This document shows positions 42,907-53,764 of a stretch of 64,000 bases of DNA, in pieces. The notes below the pieces were generated by a model. It had not been told where the DNA came from. It made no database searches and saw only the letters and a program-made list of their open reading frames with translations. The stretch comes from Moniliophthora roreri (taxonomy: Eukaryota; Basidiomycota; Agaricomycetes; Agaricales; Marasmiaceae), in contig LATX02000174.1 in assembly GCA_001466705.2 (NCBI GenBank), positions 372,001 through 436,000 on the forward strand. The letters are read 5' to 3'. Numbering within the stretch: position 1 is the first letter of the stretch; each line of letters starts with the position of its first letter. The position numbers and the translations under genes were made by a program.

Positions 42907-43139
42907 GGTTAACGAATGAAGGGGATGGTCGTGATGAATATGAGACAGAAGAACGGCGATTTATGAAGGAGGTGTAGCTGATAGCTGTTTGGCGCCTAGC
43001 CATGCTGTGGCCAATGTCTTCCTAGCTGTTGGTATAGCTCTATGTAGTGGTGTTCAGCACGTGTTCTTAGAAGCTTGACGAGACAGCCTACAAATGTCAG
43101 ATCCAATGCATTGCAGCGAGCTGTAATGTGTACGCAGCC

Positions 43140-43680
43140 GATTGATCCTGACTCATGTGACATGAATGTGATATCTTGTTGAGATATGTGGGGTAAGGGA
43201 GAAATAGATTGAGATATGTGTATTGCGATCGGAACAATCCAGAAGAGGTGGAAGGTTGCTGTATACTGAGCTTGCTAAGATGCTATTACTGTAGAGATGA
43301 CATCCGTCGTCAGCATATTTGAAACATTGGATGAGCACCAGGACATACCTTATCTATCTCCAGCACAAGTCCCCCATCCAAGAATATCCTTTATTTCTTG
43401 GATCAAAGCGTCTTCTTTGAGCGATACCTAGTATTGAGGTTTAGCAACGTGGCTCAGGTAGTCGACTCTCGAAGACCTACTAAACTAGAGGCCTTGATCC
43501 TCGACCCTCAACTGATCCATATCATGCCTAATGTTGGAGAAGATTTTTATCTGGAGGAGCATTTATGTGATGGAAGATGGGAAACACGAGGCAATCGAAC
43601 TCCGAGTCGCGGCTGATCTTTTTGCACGATTTACACGTGGCGGTTTGATCCACTCGAGTCAGGTGTCAGGTTCAGCCTTC
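43140..43680 (-). repeat. Dispersed decayed repeat R1, copy 4 (short)
   Basis: Only the right end of R1 is present: minus-strand SLKEDALIQEIKDILGWGTC followed by a stop, and the flank with CACGTGGCGGTTTGATCCAC, also found at 42330. Confidence 0.6.
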
Positions 43681-43835
43681 AAGCGTACTAAGGTCCATCG
43701 AGAGCAAAAATTGGGTTAAAGATTAATGATGGAGAAGTCATGGTGGTTACGAAAAGATGTTGCTTTGAAAGCCGGATCTAGTACTAAGAGGGAACTCAGA
43801 AATCTGATGAACATAACATTGTGAGACCAAGTAAG

Positions 43836-44155
43836 CTAGAGCCGACTGCAAATATAAATGCCAATAGCAAGTAAAATAAAGGGCCATATCGGTACTGGCG
43901 TCAATACGACTGGATCAGTCTTTCGAAGATACAACCCGGCCAGACAAACGCACCATTGTCCATGGGCCAATTCCCATTATAATTAGTTTGGCTCCCCTCC
44001 CCATTATTATTATTCTGAGTCCCGCCGTGATTATTATTAATGTATTGGCGGTTGTCGCGTTCATTGTAATGGGCGCTCCCATTGTTATACTGGTTTCTAC
44101 CGACAATATTGACTGCGTCTCCATGAACGGTAGTGCCACGACTGCTGTTGAACAT
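43836..44155 (-). CDS. Small Asn/Gly-motif protein with C-terminal membrane helix (family member 8)
   Basis: Exons 44155-43954 and 43894-43836; GTGCGT donor, phase 1; 261 nt, 86 aa in frame. Exon 1: MFNSSRGTTVHGDAVNIVGR, NQYNNGSAHYNERDNRQY, NHGGTQNNNNGEGSQTNYN, GNWPMDNG. Exon 2: VPIWPFILLAIGIYICSRL. Tandem with the gene at 42906, about 1 kb apart, with R1 copy 4 between them. The 5' leader matches that of the plus-strand gene at 35867 almost base for base for about 20 nt before the ATG, linking this subtype to the F-S-x-A-x-F subtype. Confidence 0.78.
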
Positions 44156-44159
44156 GACC

Positions 44160-46148
44160 GGCTAACGAAGGAGATAGTGCTAGTGAAGATGAGGGAGAAG
44201 GACCTTAATTTGAAGGAGGTAGTTCGACGCAATGCCTTCCCGGTTGACACGTCATATAGTCTAGATCTGATGATCAGCACATGTTCTTCGAACCCAGATT
44301 GCATCGCACCAAACTGTATCCGACAGCCTTGTTTTTTCACGCATCTGAGAGCCTCTAGTGAATAATGATGCCTTGTTATGGTACAAAGAAAACGACGAAA
44401 CCTCCCCGTACGACTGCCACGCGCCGACTTAATGTCCTTTGTACCCAGTATAATATGTCGTATCAATCATACCTTGAAAAGTCTTGCATAGGGACCACCA
44501 TTATGCGAAGATCCTTGGGCCCGAGTTCGGAGGGAGAACGAACCGCGGAGAAGTTTTGAATCAATCTGCAGGAAAAAATTTGAGATGAGTCAGCATTCCC
44601 ACTGTGGTAGGGGATCCGGGGCACCGGACGGCATTATAGTAGTCACATGACCGTAGTGTTCCGATAGCCTTTTGCCGTGTACGTAGCGTAGACTCATCAG
44701 CAACCAGCACCGTGTCTTTGGCATCGCGTTAGCCAGACCGCCAGGCCCTCTCCACCACGCCAACAGATGTAGACGCACGTTTGTGCGAGGTGCGAAGTGC
44801 CTGCTTCGTGACTTCCATCCAGACTGTCAGAACTTCAGTGTAGCTTACCCAGTACAAAGTATTCCGTTTGGATTGGAACTCCCCACTCGCCGCGCCAGTG
44901 CCTCGCCGTCATGGTCTACAGCCTGAAGTGTCGGGGAACGCTACAAGAAAAGGTCTCAGCCGCAAAATGTTTGTTTAAATTCTATAACGCAAAGTGTACA
45001 TTGAAGTCAGGGTGTTAGGCATGTGCCTTGCTGAATGAATCCTTATATGGAGAACCGGAATTCTTGATGTCGTCAAACGAACCAGAAAATGGGATCGGCT
45101 TCTATTTATTAATGATTGTCAATTGAACGAGATGCGAGGTCGAACAGAGGATCTGGGACGGGGAGCGTACCTTGGATTAATACCTTTGACATGGTCTTAT
45201 TGGGCCAAGTTTCCCCCTCAGTAATGCCTCAAATTACTGGCAGGCCGTAGATATTGTGGACTGAGAGAGGTTGAAAGCGCCCTACCGCTAACTTGGATCG
45301 GATAAAGATAACGCAAACGGCCTCGTTATTTCACGCTGGAGGTTTAAATCCATGTGGTAGCGCTCCAAGTCTTCGATTCTCTTCCAAATACTTACGTGTA
45401 AAGTGGAGAAGAGAAGTGGATCTATTTTACGGTTCCTATCATTATCAGCAGGTCCAAAGACTAACAATTCTCACGTCAATCTATCAGGGTTATCTATTTA
45501 CCACAGTAGAAAGTTCTACCGACTTTACGGTGAGATCCTGCACCACACCCTATACAAGAGTATCCAAAGACGCGCGACGCGTCACTGGGCGACTTAGTTT
45601 GGGTGGTCCACCGTAAACGACCCATTACACAAACCTAAACGGCATTTTAGGTATTTATAGAACCTGTTGGAACTCCTTCAGTACAGAGATCTTAGGCTGT
45701 AAGCTAGTCGCTCAGAGAGAGTATTGTTAATGCATGTTGGGATAGGCCGGGGAAGTGCTGAGGAAGGTGCTGCAACAGTCGTCTTCGATCAAGACGCAAG
45801 GTACAGGCGCGTGTCTACGTCAAGAGCCATTCTCCGATAGCCACGGTATTTCTGGGGGTGTCGATATGTCTTGGTCAGTTCGTCAAAGCTCACAATTCGG
45901 AGACCATAACATTGCGTGACAAGTTAAAGAGACAGATGTTGAAAATTGGACTTGACAGACAATGATGAGTTGTCCATGGGTAGGGACGGGTACGATAAAT
46001 ATTCATATTTTATGTATAAAAACATGCATGAAAGATAGACCTTGTACAAGAACTCCGAGTCAGATAGAGAAACGAAACATGTAAGGAAAATAAAGAGTTC
46101 AAAGTGAATCCGAGGGTCGGAAAAGTACGGTTTCGCGACAGCAAATAG
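44160..46148. other. Gene-poor stretch with one exon-like block
   Basis: On the minus strand 44939-44845 is flanked by AG and GT and reads QAVDHDGEALARRVGSSNPN; it may be one exon of an unknown or broken gene whose other exons I could not place. Otherwise nothing supported. Confidence 0.3.
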
Positions 46149-46559
46149 CTAGAGGCATTTGAAAATGTAAGCAAGAAAGAATATGACACTGATTCCGATA
46201 ACGAAATCAGTCAGGGATAGTTTCGGGGCTGTGTCTTCATTAGATTTCAACGATATAACGCGGTAGGCAGGACCGGACGCACCATTGGACTGAATCCCAT
46301 CGCCGTTATTATTATTCTGAGCCCCATTCTCGTTATAGTTGTAGTATCCTCTGTTCTTTGATTGGCCATTGTCAGCTGTGCAAGTTTTAGCTGCGTCCGT
46401 AGCATCACTTACGGTCTTGCTTTCAACCTTAGCTTTAGGCTGGCTCTCCGTCTTGTTCTCAGACTTAGCTCCCTTCCCATCTAACGTTTGGCCACCAGTC
46501 AAGTTATCCATTGGTGTCTGGAGATGATTTTGGGCTGTTGTATGGGTTTTAGTAGCCAT
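46149..46559 (-). CDS. Asn/Gly-motif protein with charged N-terminus and membrane helix (family member 9)
   Basis: Exons 46559-46413, 46355-46283 and 46228-46149; 300 nt, 99 aa in frame. Intron 1 (GTAAGT...CAAAG, 57 nt) is a multiple of three, so the frame also reads straight through; splicing is preferred because the paralogues at 47678 and 61804 have an intron at the same site with other lengths. Exon 1: MDNLTGGQTLDGKGAKSEN and other polar residues. Exon 2: NYNENGAQNNNNGDGIQSNG. Exon 3: LSLTDFVIGISVIFFLAYIF, a single helix at the C-terminus. The upstream frame is longer but the ATG at 46559 aligns with the paralogues. Predicted tail-anchored; function unknown. Confidence 0.75.
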   Translation of the reverse strand: MATKTHTTAQNHLQTPMDNLTGGQTLDGKGAKSENKTESQPKAKVESKTVSDATDAAKTCTADNGQSKNRGYYNYNENGAQNNNNGDGIQSNGASGPAYRVISLKSNEDTAPKLSLTDFVIGISVIFFLAYIFKCL

Positions 46560-47257
46560 GAGTGGTGGTGAGCAGGGAACAGTGACAGTAAGGAAAGACA
46601 AGATTAGCAGTTGGGTCACAGGACGTGTTAATTGGATCTGGGAACAGCAGTACCTCTGAAACGTATTCTTATGATATACCATCAATCTAGTTACAGAATA
46701 CGGTGAGCGTCAGCGCTTCTTACATTCCTCAAGTCCGACGGACGGTACTGTTACTGAACCGAGGTAAATGCTGTTTCTACGCCCAATGACTAACTAGTCA
46801 AACTCTATATGACAGCCTTCGTTTTCGATTTCCATGCAACCAAGCGCCTAACGGTTCCTTGTAAGGGAAAATGAAACACCTACATCGTACCAAATCTCAC
46901 ACGGAGTTATATTATTCCATGTACCCTGCATATTCTGGATCATAAAGAACCATTTCCATGGTCGGTGAAGCTGACGCTACTACCTCGCACGATTAATCAC
47001 AATGGGCCAGGTGAAATTTCCGGTTGCATGGTGTCTTTTCACCCATGACCTACCCCCGTGCAAGGATAAGGGAACATACGGGGGCTTAACCTCGTGGTCA
47101 TTCCATTTGGCAGTAGTTTCACTGTTTTCTGGACTAAAGGATTCAGGTACTACGCGCCATCTGGTGTGTTGCATCCATCATGCTCAACTTCTAGAAATCA
47201 CACAACCTATGAGCATATGGAGAGCGACTGGAACTACAATAAGGGTTGCAAGACTAA

Positions 47258-47678
47258 TTAGAAGTGTTTGTAAATGTAAACAAGCAAGAACATGATGCTG
47301 ATTCCGATAATGAATTCAATCCGGGATGGTAGCTGGACTATGTTTCAAGACGTCTTGATTAGATTTCTGATGATACAGCTCAGCAGGCAAGACGCACCAC
47401 CATTGGACTGATTTCCACCTCCGTTATTATTGTTCTGAGTCCCTTTCCTGTTTTCGTTATGGTAGTATGGGGATTGGTTCTTTGATTATATTGTCAGCTG
47501 TGCAAGTTTTAGCCCGATCTGTAGCATCACTAACATTCTTGCCTTCAGCCTTAGCTTCCTGCCCGCTCGTCGTCTCTTCCCCCCAATCAGGTCGTCTCCT
47601 TTCATCCAAGCTCTTCATGGTTCGCTCAGGACTACCAACGATATCAGCTAGGGTATGAACCTTGCCAGTGCTCGCCAT
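47258..47678 (-). CDS. Asn/Gly-motif protein with charged N-terminus and membrane helix (family member 10)
   Basis: Exons 47678-47535, 47479-47398 and 47337-47258; 306 nt, 101 aa in frame. Exon 1 is polar and charged (TMKSLDERRRPDWGEETTS). Exon 2: HNENRKGTQNNNNGGGNQSN. Exon 3: FIIGISIMFLLVYIYKHF, homologous to the anchor of the gene at 46559. Intron 2 uses a GTGCGT donor in phase 1 as in the rest of the family. Tandem paralogue of the gene at 46559, about 700 bp apart on the same strand. A TATAAA lies about 100 nt upstream. Confidence 0.77.
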
Positions 47679-47679
47679 G

Positions 47680-48718
47680 ACTCGGATCTGGAACAGGGAC
47701 AGCAGTAAAAGAATTATCGGCGGCTGGGTTACAGGAAGGGTTGAGTGTTGCGGAATGACAGTATGCCTAAAGAATGGATTTATACTTCGTATCTACCATC
47801 AAGGGGTCCCTTTAATACACGAAATACTGTTTTTTTTAGGGACTGTTGAGGGAAACCAGCTGACCTTACCTGCCATATATGAAATGTTAGTAACGTCAAC
47901 CTAGCCCCACCCCCCTCTATAATCATTGAGCTGCGTGAAAAAATTAAAGAAGCCAGAGTTATAGCTAAGATTGACATCTTTTTAGTGATGAGATCGATTA
48001 GACCCAGACGCTTTTGGCAGCTGAAAGGGCCGAGAGGGACTCACTCTACTGCAGGGTGCCACTCAAATTTGGTCTTGTGGGCTAAATGCTAGCTGTTGGA
48101 TATGTGTTTGTACACGGTCGTCCCCGCCTAGGGCTGGGCACTACATATCAGCTGATGGCGAAGAGCAGAGGCATCGTAACTCAGGCTCCAAATCGGGCAT
48201 ATTCGCCGGTTCGGAGAGTCACTGGGCGTCCACACTGTCAGACCTGCAAAGCAAAGAGGCCAAGAAAAGCATATAGTCAGTAATTTGATCGCAATTGAGT
48301 CCCGGAGCGTGCTCAAAACTTTTAGGGATCTCGCGACCGAACCAGCCGACCCGGGTATACGGGATTCGCCGACCGTCTTCCCCTTGTCTACGGTTAATTC
48401 AATGCGAGAAGGTGAGTGTTGAGACGGGGCGAGTCTGCCTCAGTGAGTACGATGCAATGGGAACATGATGCATAAGACTGAGGAACAAGTACAACGTGCG
48501 ACGACTAAGATCTACCAGGAAACTCCGACAAACTCCGCCCGGCAAGCCCCGATCCTCCTACTACAGTGTCGGCGCTCATTGAATTCCAGCTGTCAAAGCG
48601 TACCGCAAGGAAAGAATGTTGCCGTCCATGAGGTAGCCGTTAGACCTAGGTAAGTGGGGTGATAGTGTGATGTGCCTGGAAGAGCTAGCCGGCAACTTAC
48701 TACATCAGTAATATTACA
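47680..48718. other. Gene-poor stretch
   Basis: No supported gene. Confidence 0.35.
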
Positions 48719-49255
48719 TCATTGCCTTTTTCCGGCCTTTTTCGGCCCGTAGGTGGCCTTTTGGCCCAAAAGGCCGAAGGTCCGGTTTTTGGGAAGGTCG
48801 GTCCCTTGTTTGGACCGGGGATCAGGCCCAAAAAGGTCAAAAAGGCCGGAGGTGACGTACTTGGTCCGCCAAACCAAAAGGTCAACTCCATTGTCGCCTC
48901 CCCAACCAAAGTCCAACCTCTCTAGGTGACTTGTAATGAGGCATAGGTGTGTAGAATCAGAGAATAAGTGCCCACAGACTCATTTAAAGCATAGATCCAT
49001 TGCAAAAACCATAAGGAACCATTAGGTCTCCTTGCTTAAGATGCCGGCAAATCTGTACAGTCTGTGTATACTTGACCCCCCAAGTGTGCTGTAAATTTGA
49101 GCTCACTATCTTATGTGTGTAAGTCTCTGTTTCAAGGGTTGAGCCTGTGTTTTTGCCACTACCTTCCAGCCTTTCAACCTTAGACCTGTGGAAAGGTTGA
49201 AAAGGCCGAAAATGCCGGAAAATGCCGGAAAATGCCGAAAGGCAAATTGCTATCT
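48719..49255. mobile_element. Candidate non-autonomous TIR element with GGCC-rich ends
   Basis: The left end (GCCTTTTTCCGGCCTTTTTC) and right end (GGCCGAAAATGCCGGAAAAT, then more units) are imperfect inverted repeats made of short GGCC/GGAAAA units. The left 200 bp is itself rich in near-palindromes such as TTTTGGCCCAAAAGGCC. No coding capacity. Ends are approximate and no target duplication was found. Confidence 0.45.
49191..49244. repeat. Short tandem repeat, GGAAAATGCC units
   Basis: At least three near-identical 10-bp units (GGAAAATGCC) inside the right end of the candidate TIR element. Confidence 0.7.
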
Positions 49256-49323
49256 TACTGATGTATGCGCCATAATTAAATTGACATGGGAAACGAACGT
49301 CACGGTAAGTGCCCATGCTTCCA

Positions 49324-50545
49324 TTAGAATTGGGTTTTCTGAGCGCTCAAGCCGCACCCCATACTGTGCTCAATCAGGCCCCATCTATTCAATTCGCGAG
49401 ATATAACATACAAGGAGATAGAGGCGACCGAGAGAGTTAACCACACAAAGATATGCATGCAATAGAGAAGATGCACTATATCTTTAACGGGTGTCGAAGC
49501 AGGGGGATCTGGAGCTGAATTGCAATAGGCTGTAGGTCGTGATAATTTTGGCGGCGTTCGGCATAGCACCAATGATGGCAATGGGGAAAATGTCCTCGAC
49601 CATGACAGCTGCCAGAAATACTTGTAAGAGAGAAAGGGTTCAGCGAGAGTACTGATCCCCGACGCCTGATGAGCCTGTTGGTTACGCAGCAGAAGCGACA
49701 CGTTAGGTCTTGTCTGTATGTCTAAATCAGTTCTCAGATAATACAGTTCAGTAGATAAAATGTACCGGCTGTATCTCCCGACACATTTTCATCGATAGTT
49801 TGGGTCCCCTTCCCATTATTATTATTCTGAACCCCATTCACATTGCGATTGTTGAACATGCGATTGTCGCCAACTCGATTATCATCTCTTCCTGGATGCC
49901 GATATGTCGATCAGTTTTTCGAGATCACAGATTAGGGGACAAAACGTACTTGTTGGATCCTGCGGCGGCACAGTCTCACTGTTGACAGTCTGAGTCCCGC
50001 CTCGATTATTATTCTGGGTTCCATTTGTATCATGATCATTCAGGAACGCTCGATTGTCACTGTCTGGAACACTGCTCGAGCCTTCCTCATCTTCATCCCT
50101 ATTCCCATCCCCATCATGATTTTGAGTCCCGCTCCAATTATCATCGATATGAGTGAAGAAATCCAAAACGGAGTATGCATATTCCTTCGCAGGTGCGAAG
50201 ATTCCAACTGAGCGTTGATCAGTTTTTTGAAGATAAAGCTCGACAGAAGGAGCCCACTTAATCGGTTTAACAGAAAATGATTATTCTGATCCCCATCCCC
50301 ATTATTGTTGTTTTGAATCCCATCCTCATTATTGTTTTCGTACTTTCGATTGTCAGCAAAGTTCCTCTTCTCTGGGTGTTGATTAGTTTATTGAAGATAC
50401 AGCTACGCAGACGAAACGCACTCTTTACAGCCTCAGGAATCGATTTTAATGTGTTCCCCCCGAAAGTATTATTCTGAATCCCATCCCCATTGTTGTTGTT
50501 CTGACACCCATTCTTGTTGACGTTGCGGTACTTGTCGTCTGCCAT
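49324..50545 (-). CDS. Five-repeat Asn/Gly protein with C-terminal membrane helix (family member 11)
   Basis: Exons 50545-50422, 50371-50258, 50207-49950 and 49891-49766 join in phase 1 each time; a last exon 49514-49324 (or starting up to 15 nt earlier) closes the frame: 813 nt, 270 aa. Motif copies sit on successive exons: NGCQNNNNGDGIQNN, DGIQNNNNGDGDQNN, SGTQNHDGDGNRDED, NGTQNNNRGGTQT, NGVQNNNNGKGTQT. The final exon has one hydrophobic helix (HIFVWLTLSVASISLYVIS). Compared with the single-motif genes nearby it looks like exon multiplication. The last intron (about 250 nt) is long for this genome and its acceptor is the least certain point. Confidence 0.7.
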
Positions 50546-50639
50546 AGTGAGAGGAATTGGCGAAAGAAAGGATCAGCAGGTGACTGGAGTGCGAAAGGTG
50601 TTGGGTGTCCGAGAATGACGCCGTCCTTTGAGAGGAATG

Positions 50640-50889
50640 ATTAAGTACTGTAACGAAAAAGGTATATGGGGGTCCGGGTTCATTTTTTCCATTCGGGATA
50701 AAGGCCGTCGAGGAGAACTCCAACGTCACAATGCATCTGAGGAAGAAGAGCCTCATGACTTGTCTAAAGTACACCGCCACATATGTATCAAAATTCCGTT
50801 ATACCAAATCTTACATAGTATGGTCCTGAGGGGAGGCTCGATGAGTCATGAGCTCGGTCGACGATGACGTATGTCATCGCCCTCTTCCA
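50640..50889. other. Upstream flank of family member 11
   Basis: Nothing recognisable beyond the probable promoter of the minus-strand gene. Confidence 0.3.
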
Positions 50890-50923
50890 CAGACCGCGTA
50901 GCGGTCTGCAGCGCGAAGCGCTG
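50890..50923. repeat. Two adjacent perfect hairpins
   Basis: CAGACCGCGTAGCGGTCTG (8-bp stem, 3-nt loop) followed directly by CAGCGCGAAGCGCTG (6-bp stem, 3-nt loop). Confidence 0.85.
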
Positions 50924-50931
50924 CCCCTGCT

Positions 50932-51085
50932 GAGGGTAGGTTAGGGATTAGGGACTAGGAAGTACGGTCGAGGGCTTGTACCTCAAGCTGAGTCGGTTTA
51001 GAGGTTCGGGGCTAGGGGTTAGGCAGTTAGCGGTTTTTGGTTAGCGGTTATGTGGTTAGGGGTTAGGCAGGTAGGGTTTGGGGAT
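50932..51085 (+). repeat. Degenerate telomere-like tract
   Basis: Many GGTTAG/TTAGGG-like units (GGTTAGGGATTAGGGACTAG, GGTTAGGGGTTAGGCAGG) in one orientation right after the double hairpin. The fungal telomere unit is usually TTAGGG. It could be an interstitial telomere relic or simply simple sequence. Confidence 0.5.
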
Positions 51086-53680
51086 GGATATATGTAACAA
51101 AAAACGCGAGGGAGGTACTTACAGACGCGTAAATACTATGTACACGTGAGGGGAATAGTGACATCATATCGGCGATATTCGCCGTTATCTCTTATCTTTT
51201 CACGACTCATCAAGCGTGGTCGTCCTGGTCCTCGAAATCTTGATCAAGTGCAGGGGGATATTGTTCCATAAGTAGTACTCCCCAAACAAGCCGAGTAGAC
51301 CACGTTCGGTATTGGGCAATTGGGCCCGCTATCTGACATCGAATAAAGCGGTGCGTTTTCTAGACGAAAATATGCACAAGCCTGCGATGCACGTCGACGC
51401 TGGTGAGGGTCTTTCTGCATTAGAGCGGAGCAGGGGGTACGGAATCATGGGGGGAACGTAGTGGATTGCGATTATGAACCTCGCTACGAGTTTCGGGAGC
51501 CGGTTTGCCCGCTCTCAGGATACTTGATACGGCAGTTGACCGTTCAACGTTCAACCCCACACCCCGCAAGATCTTCTGCTTTCATTCATCCTAGACCCCG
51601 AACCATCACCACCAGGCTCAACTTCAATAACGTCGCATAGAGGTGCGCAGGCATACGAAGCACCACTGCCTCGAATATCCCGATCAGATACAGCAATTTC
51701 AAGCTTCTGCAACTCGAATGAACGATTTTCAGATGCAGAAAGTCGTGCGCTCGCAGTCGGAATTCAAAGCGGCGTCCGGGGATGGACTGTCAGGGATTGA
51801 AAGGCAAAAGGCGTTTATACACGACTAGAGTTTTGTAGGATTGGTCGGAAAGAAGAGAAGATGGAGATGATGGGTTGGGTTGCAAAGGCGTAAAACGTTC
51901 GCGGGAAGTGCTAGCGTACGCGGTCTAGACTGTTCGAAAATTTAATCTATCGAAGAACGGAGGAAAAGCGGTCCATAGTCCCAAAATTGGAACGAAAACT
52001 AAGAGGTGTCGACAGGAAAAGGTAGAGTTGGAGCGAGAGTATATGATTCATTATACTTGTGTTCGGCTTTATCGAGAAGTAGAGAAAATAACCGGTGCGC
52101 TACGAGAAAACTCATTGGTTCTAAGAAGTGATAAACTAGGCACGGAACGTACAAGAGAAGCCTCTCTGTGTCAGAGCCACCCAAAACTCAAGACTCATCC
52201 GTGTCCAACATCCAACAACACCCTGCACATATCGCTCCCGTCACACTGCAAAGTCCTATCGGAGTCCTAGAGTTTTCCTCGGGGCTTCAAGCCTGCTTTT
52301 GGGACAATCTGGGAGTTCCAGAGTATCTGGAACCGAGAAATGACTTTGGTTCCGATGAAAGTGTGAAAGTGGGACGAATAGCGCACGAGACATCCTGTCC
52401 CGACCTATTTGATATCTTCGTATCATCCTTGTCCAATATCGAGATACGCGAAAATACGACGATAAGAGAAACACGCTGTCTATTTAGGGCATCTGAAGAG
52501 CGTCAGGAATGGGTTGGCTCTCGGCGATTGAGAAACGAATACCCTACCGTATAGTCCATGAGCTTGCAGATCGTCACGTAGGCGTTATTGGATGGTTCGT
52601 GTGCGATATCGACAGAGGGAAGTCAGAGCACGTGGTGGTCAAAGGAAGAGTTGTCGCTGCCGACCCCCAGTTCTAGGCCGGCCGGCCGGCCCGATACCAT
52701 CTTATCTCGCGCGTCTGCTCTTCATTCCATCATCGACACTCAGTTCTTCCCTTCCCGGCACTTCACGGTAAGCTTTTGCCTGATCCTGTTCACAAAGCCT
52801 TAACTTCTGATACCTCTTGAACTAGTACATACAACTTTCAAATGCAATTCGGATACAGTTGTGAAGTCAAAGTCTAACTTTTTCGCGGAAAAAAATAGGT
52901 TGCTATGTTTTACTCGTTGGATGAAGGACTCGGGGGATGAGGAAACAGACGTTCGAGGGGTATTTTAATCCACCTTCTGGGGTGATACGAAAAACTGTGG
53001 GTAGATCGGAGCGTTGATCTTTCAAGCCTCCCGATGATCCTCTAAAACGTCCATTGCTTGACTTCGCTGGCCACTCATAGGTGTTCATTATTCCTAGTTC
53101 AAAGCTATACCCGTTCGCAATCATACCTTCCGCTTTGGTTTTCTGTAAGTATCTCCGCCGGTTCCTCCTCTCGTTCATTCATAGTTTTACAGTTACGCGT
53201 GTATGTGAAAGAATAATTGTGCACCAGTGACCCTTTCCCTGGAGCATCGAGAACGTGATCCTATAGCTAGAGTAAAAGCTGGAGGAAGCAATGCTCAGAA
53301 CCTATGATAGTGCGTCAGCCTTCCCACCGCTACACTCTTCGCGTCAATGGCGTGAGCATGCAGGATTAACCTAACCCTCTTCGGCTCCCTATATTAAAGC
53401 CTATTCTCTGCATGTCTGGAAGCATCCCTGATGATTCTCGCTCTTCCAGAGTCCTGCTTGCTACTATCATGTGAGTCCAGCTCTCACTTCCTTTCCTAGC
53501 CCGTAGTATTACGCAAAGGCAACGGGGTCGTATTCACTTTAGGAGAAGTGGAAGGCTGAACTTTTCTCCCTCTGCGTCGTGCATTCCTTATTTCCCTGCG
53601 TTTCTTTTCACGATTATGTAGAGTGCCAATTCGAACGACACTAGTATAGTAAAGGAGACATCTGACAAAAATGCACAACT
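51086..53680. other. Gene-poor stretch
   Basis: The best frame is plus 52168-52554 (128 codons, protein-like composition, SPIGVLEFSSGLQACFWDNL), without a recognised domain; it may be a small unknown gene or part of one. 53276-53390 is the second copy of repeat R3. Nothing else supported. Confidence 0.3.
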
Positions 53681-53764
53681 GGCCAACGTGGGGATCGAAC
53701 CCAAGACCTTCGCGTTAATATAACAATATTAGCACGACGCTCTAACCAACTGAGCTAGTCGGCC
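53681..53764 (-). tRNA. tRNA-Ile (AAU) with short intron
   Basis: The minus strand reads GGCCGACTAGCTCAGTTGG at the 5' end; the acceptor stem pairs with GTTGGCC at the 3' end (one G-U). D arm GCTC...GAGC, T loop GGTTCGATCCC. The anticodon arm is TCGTG-CTAAT-A then an insert of about 11 nt (TTGTTATATTA) then ACGCGA, so anticodon AAU with an intron one base after it, the normal position for nuclear tRNA introns. No CCA is encoded, as usual in eukaryotes. Confidence 0.93.

Noticed and set aside
43915..44466. 183-codon minus frame overlapping member 8
   Set aside because: It reads the motif exon in the wrong frame and lacks any family feature; the 44155 start with the phase-1 intron gives the conserved protein.
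48700..48925. Overlapping frames on both strands of about 65 codons
   Set aside because: Produced by near-palindromic GGCC/AAAGG simple sequence; no coding signal.
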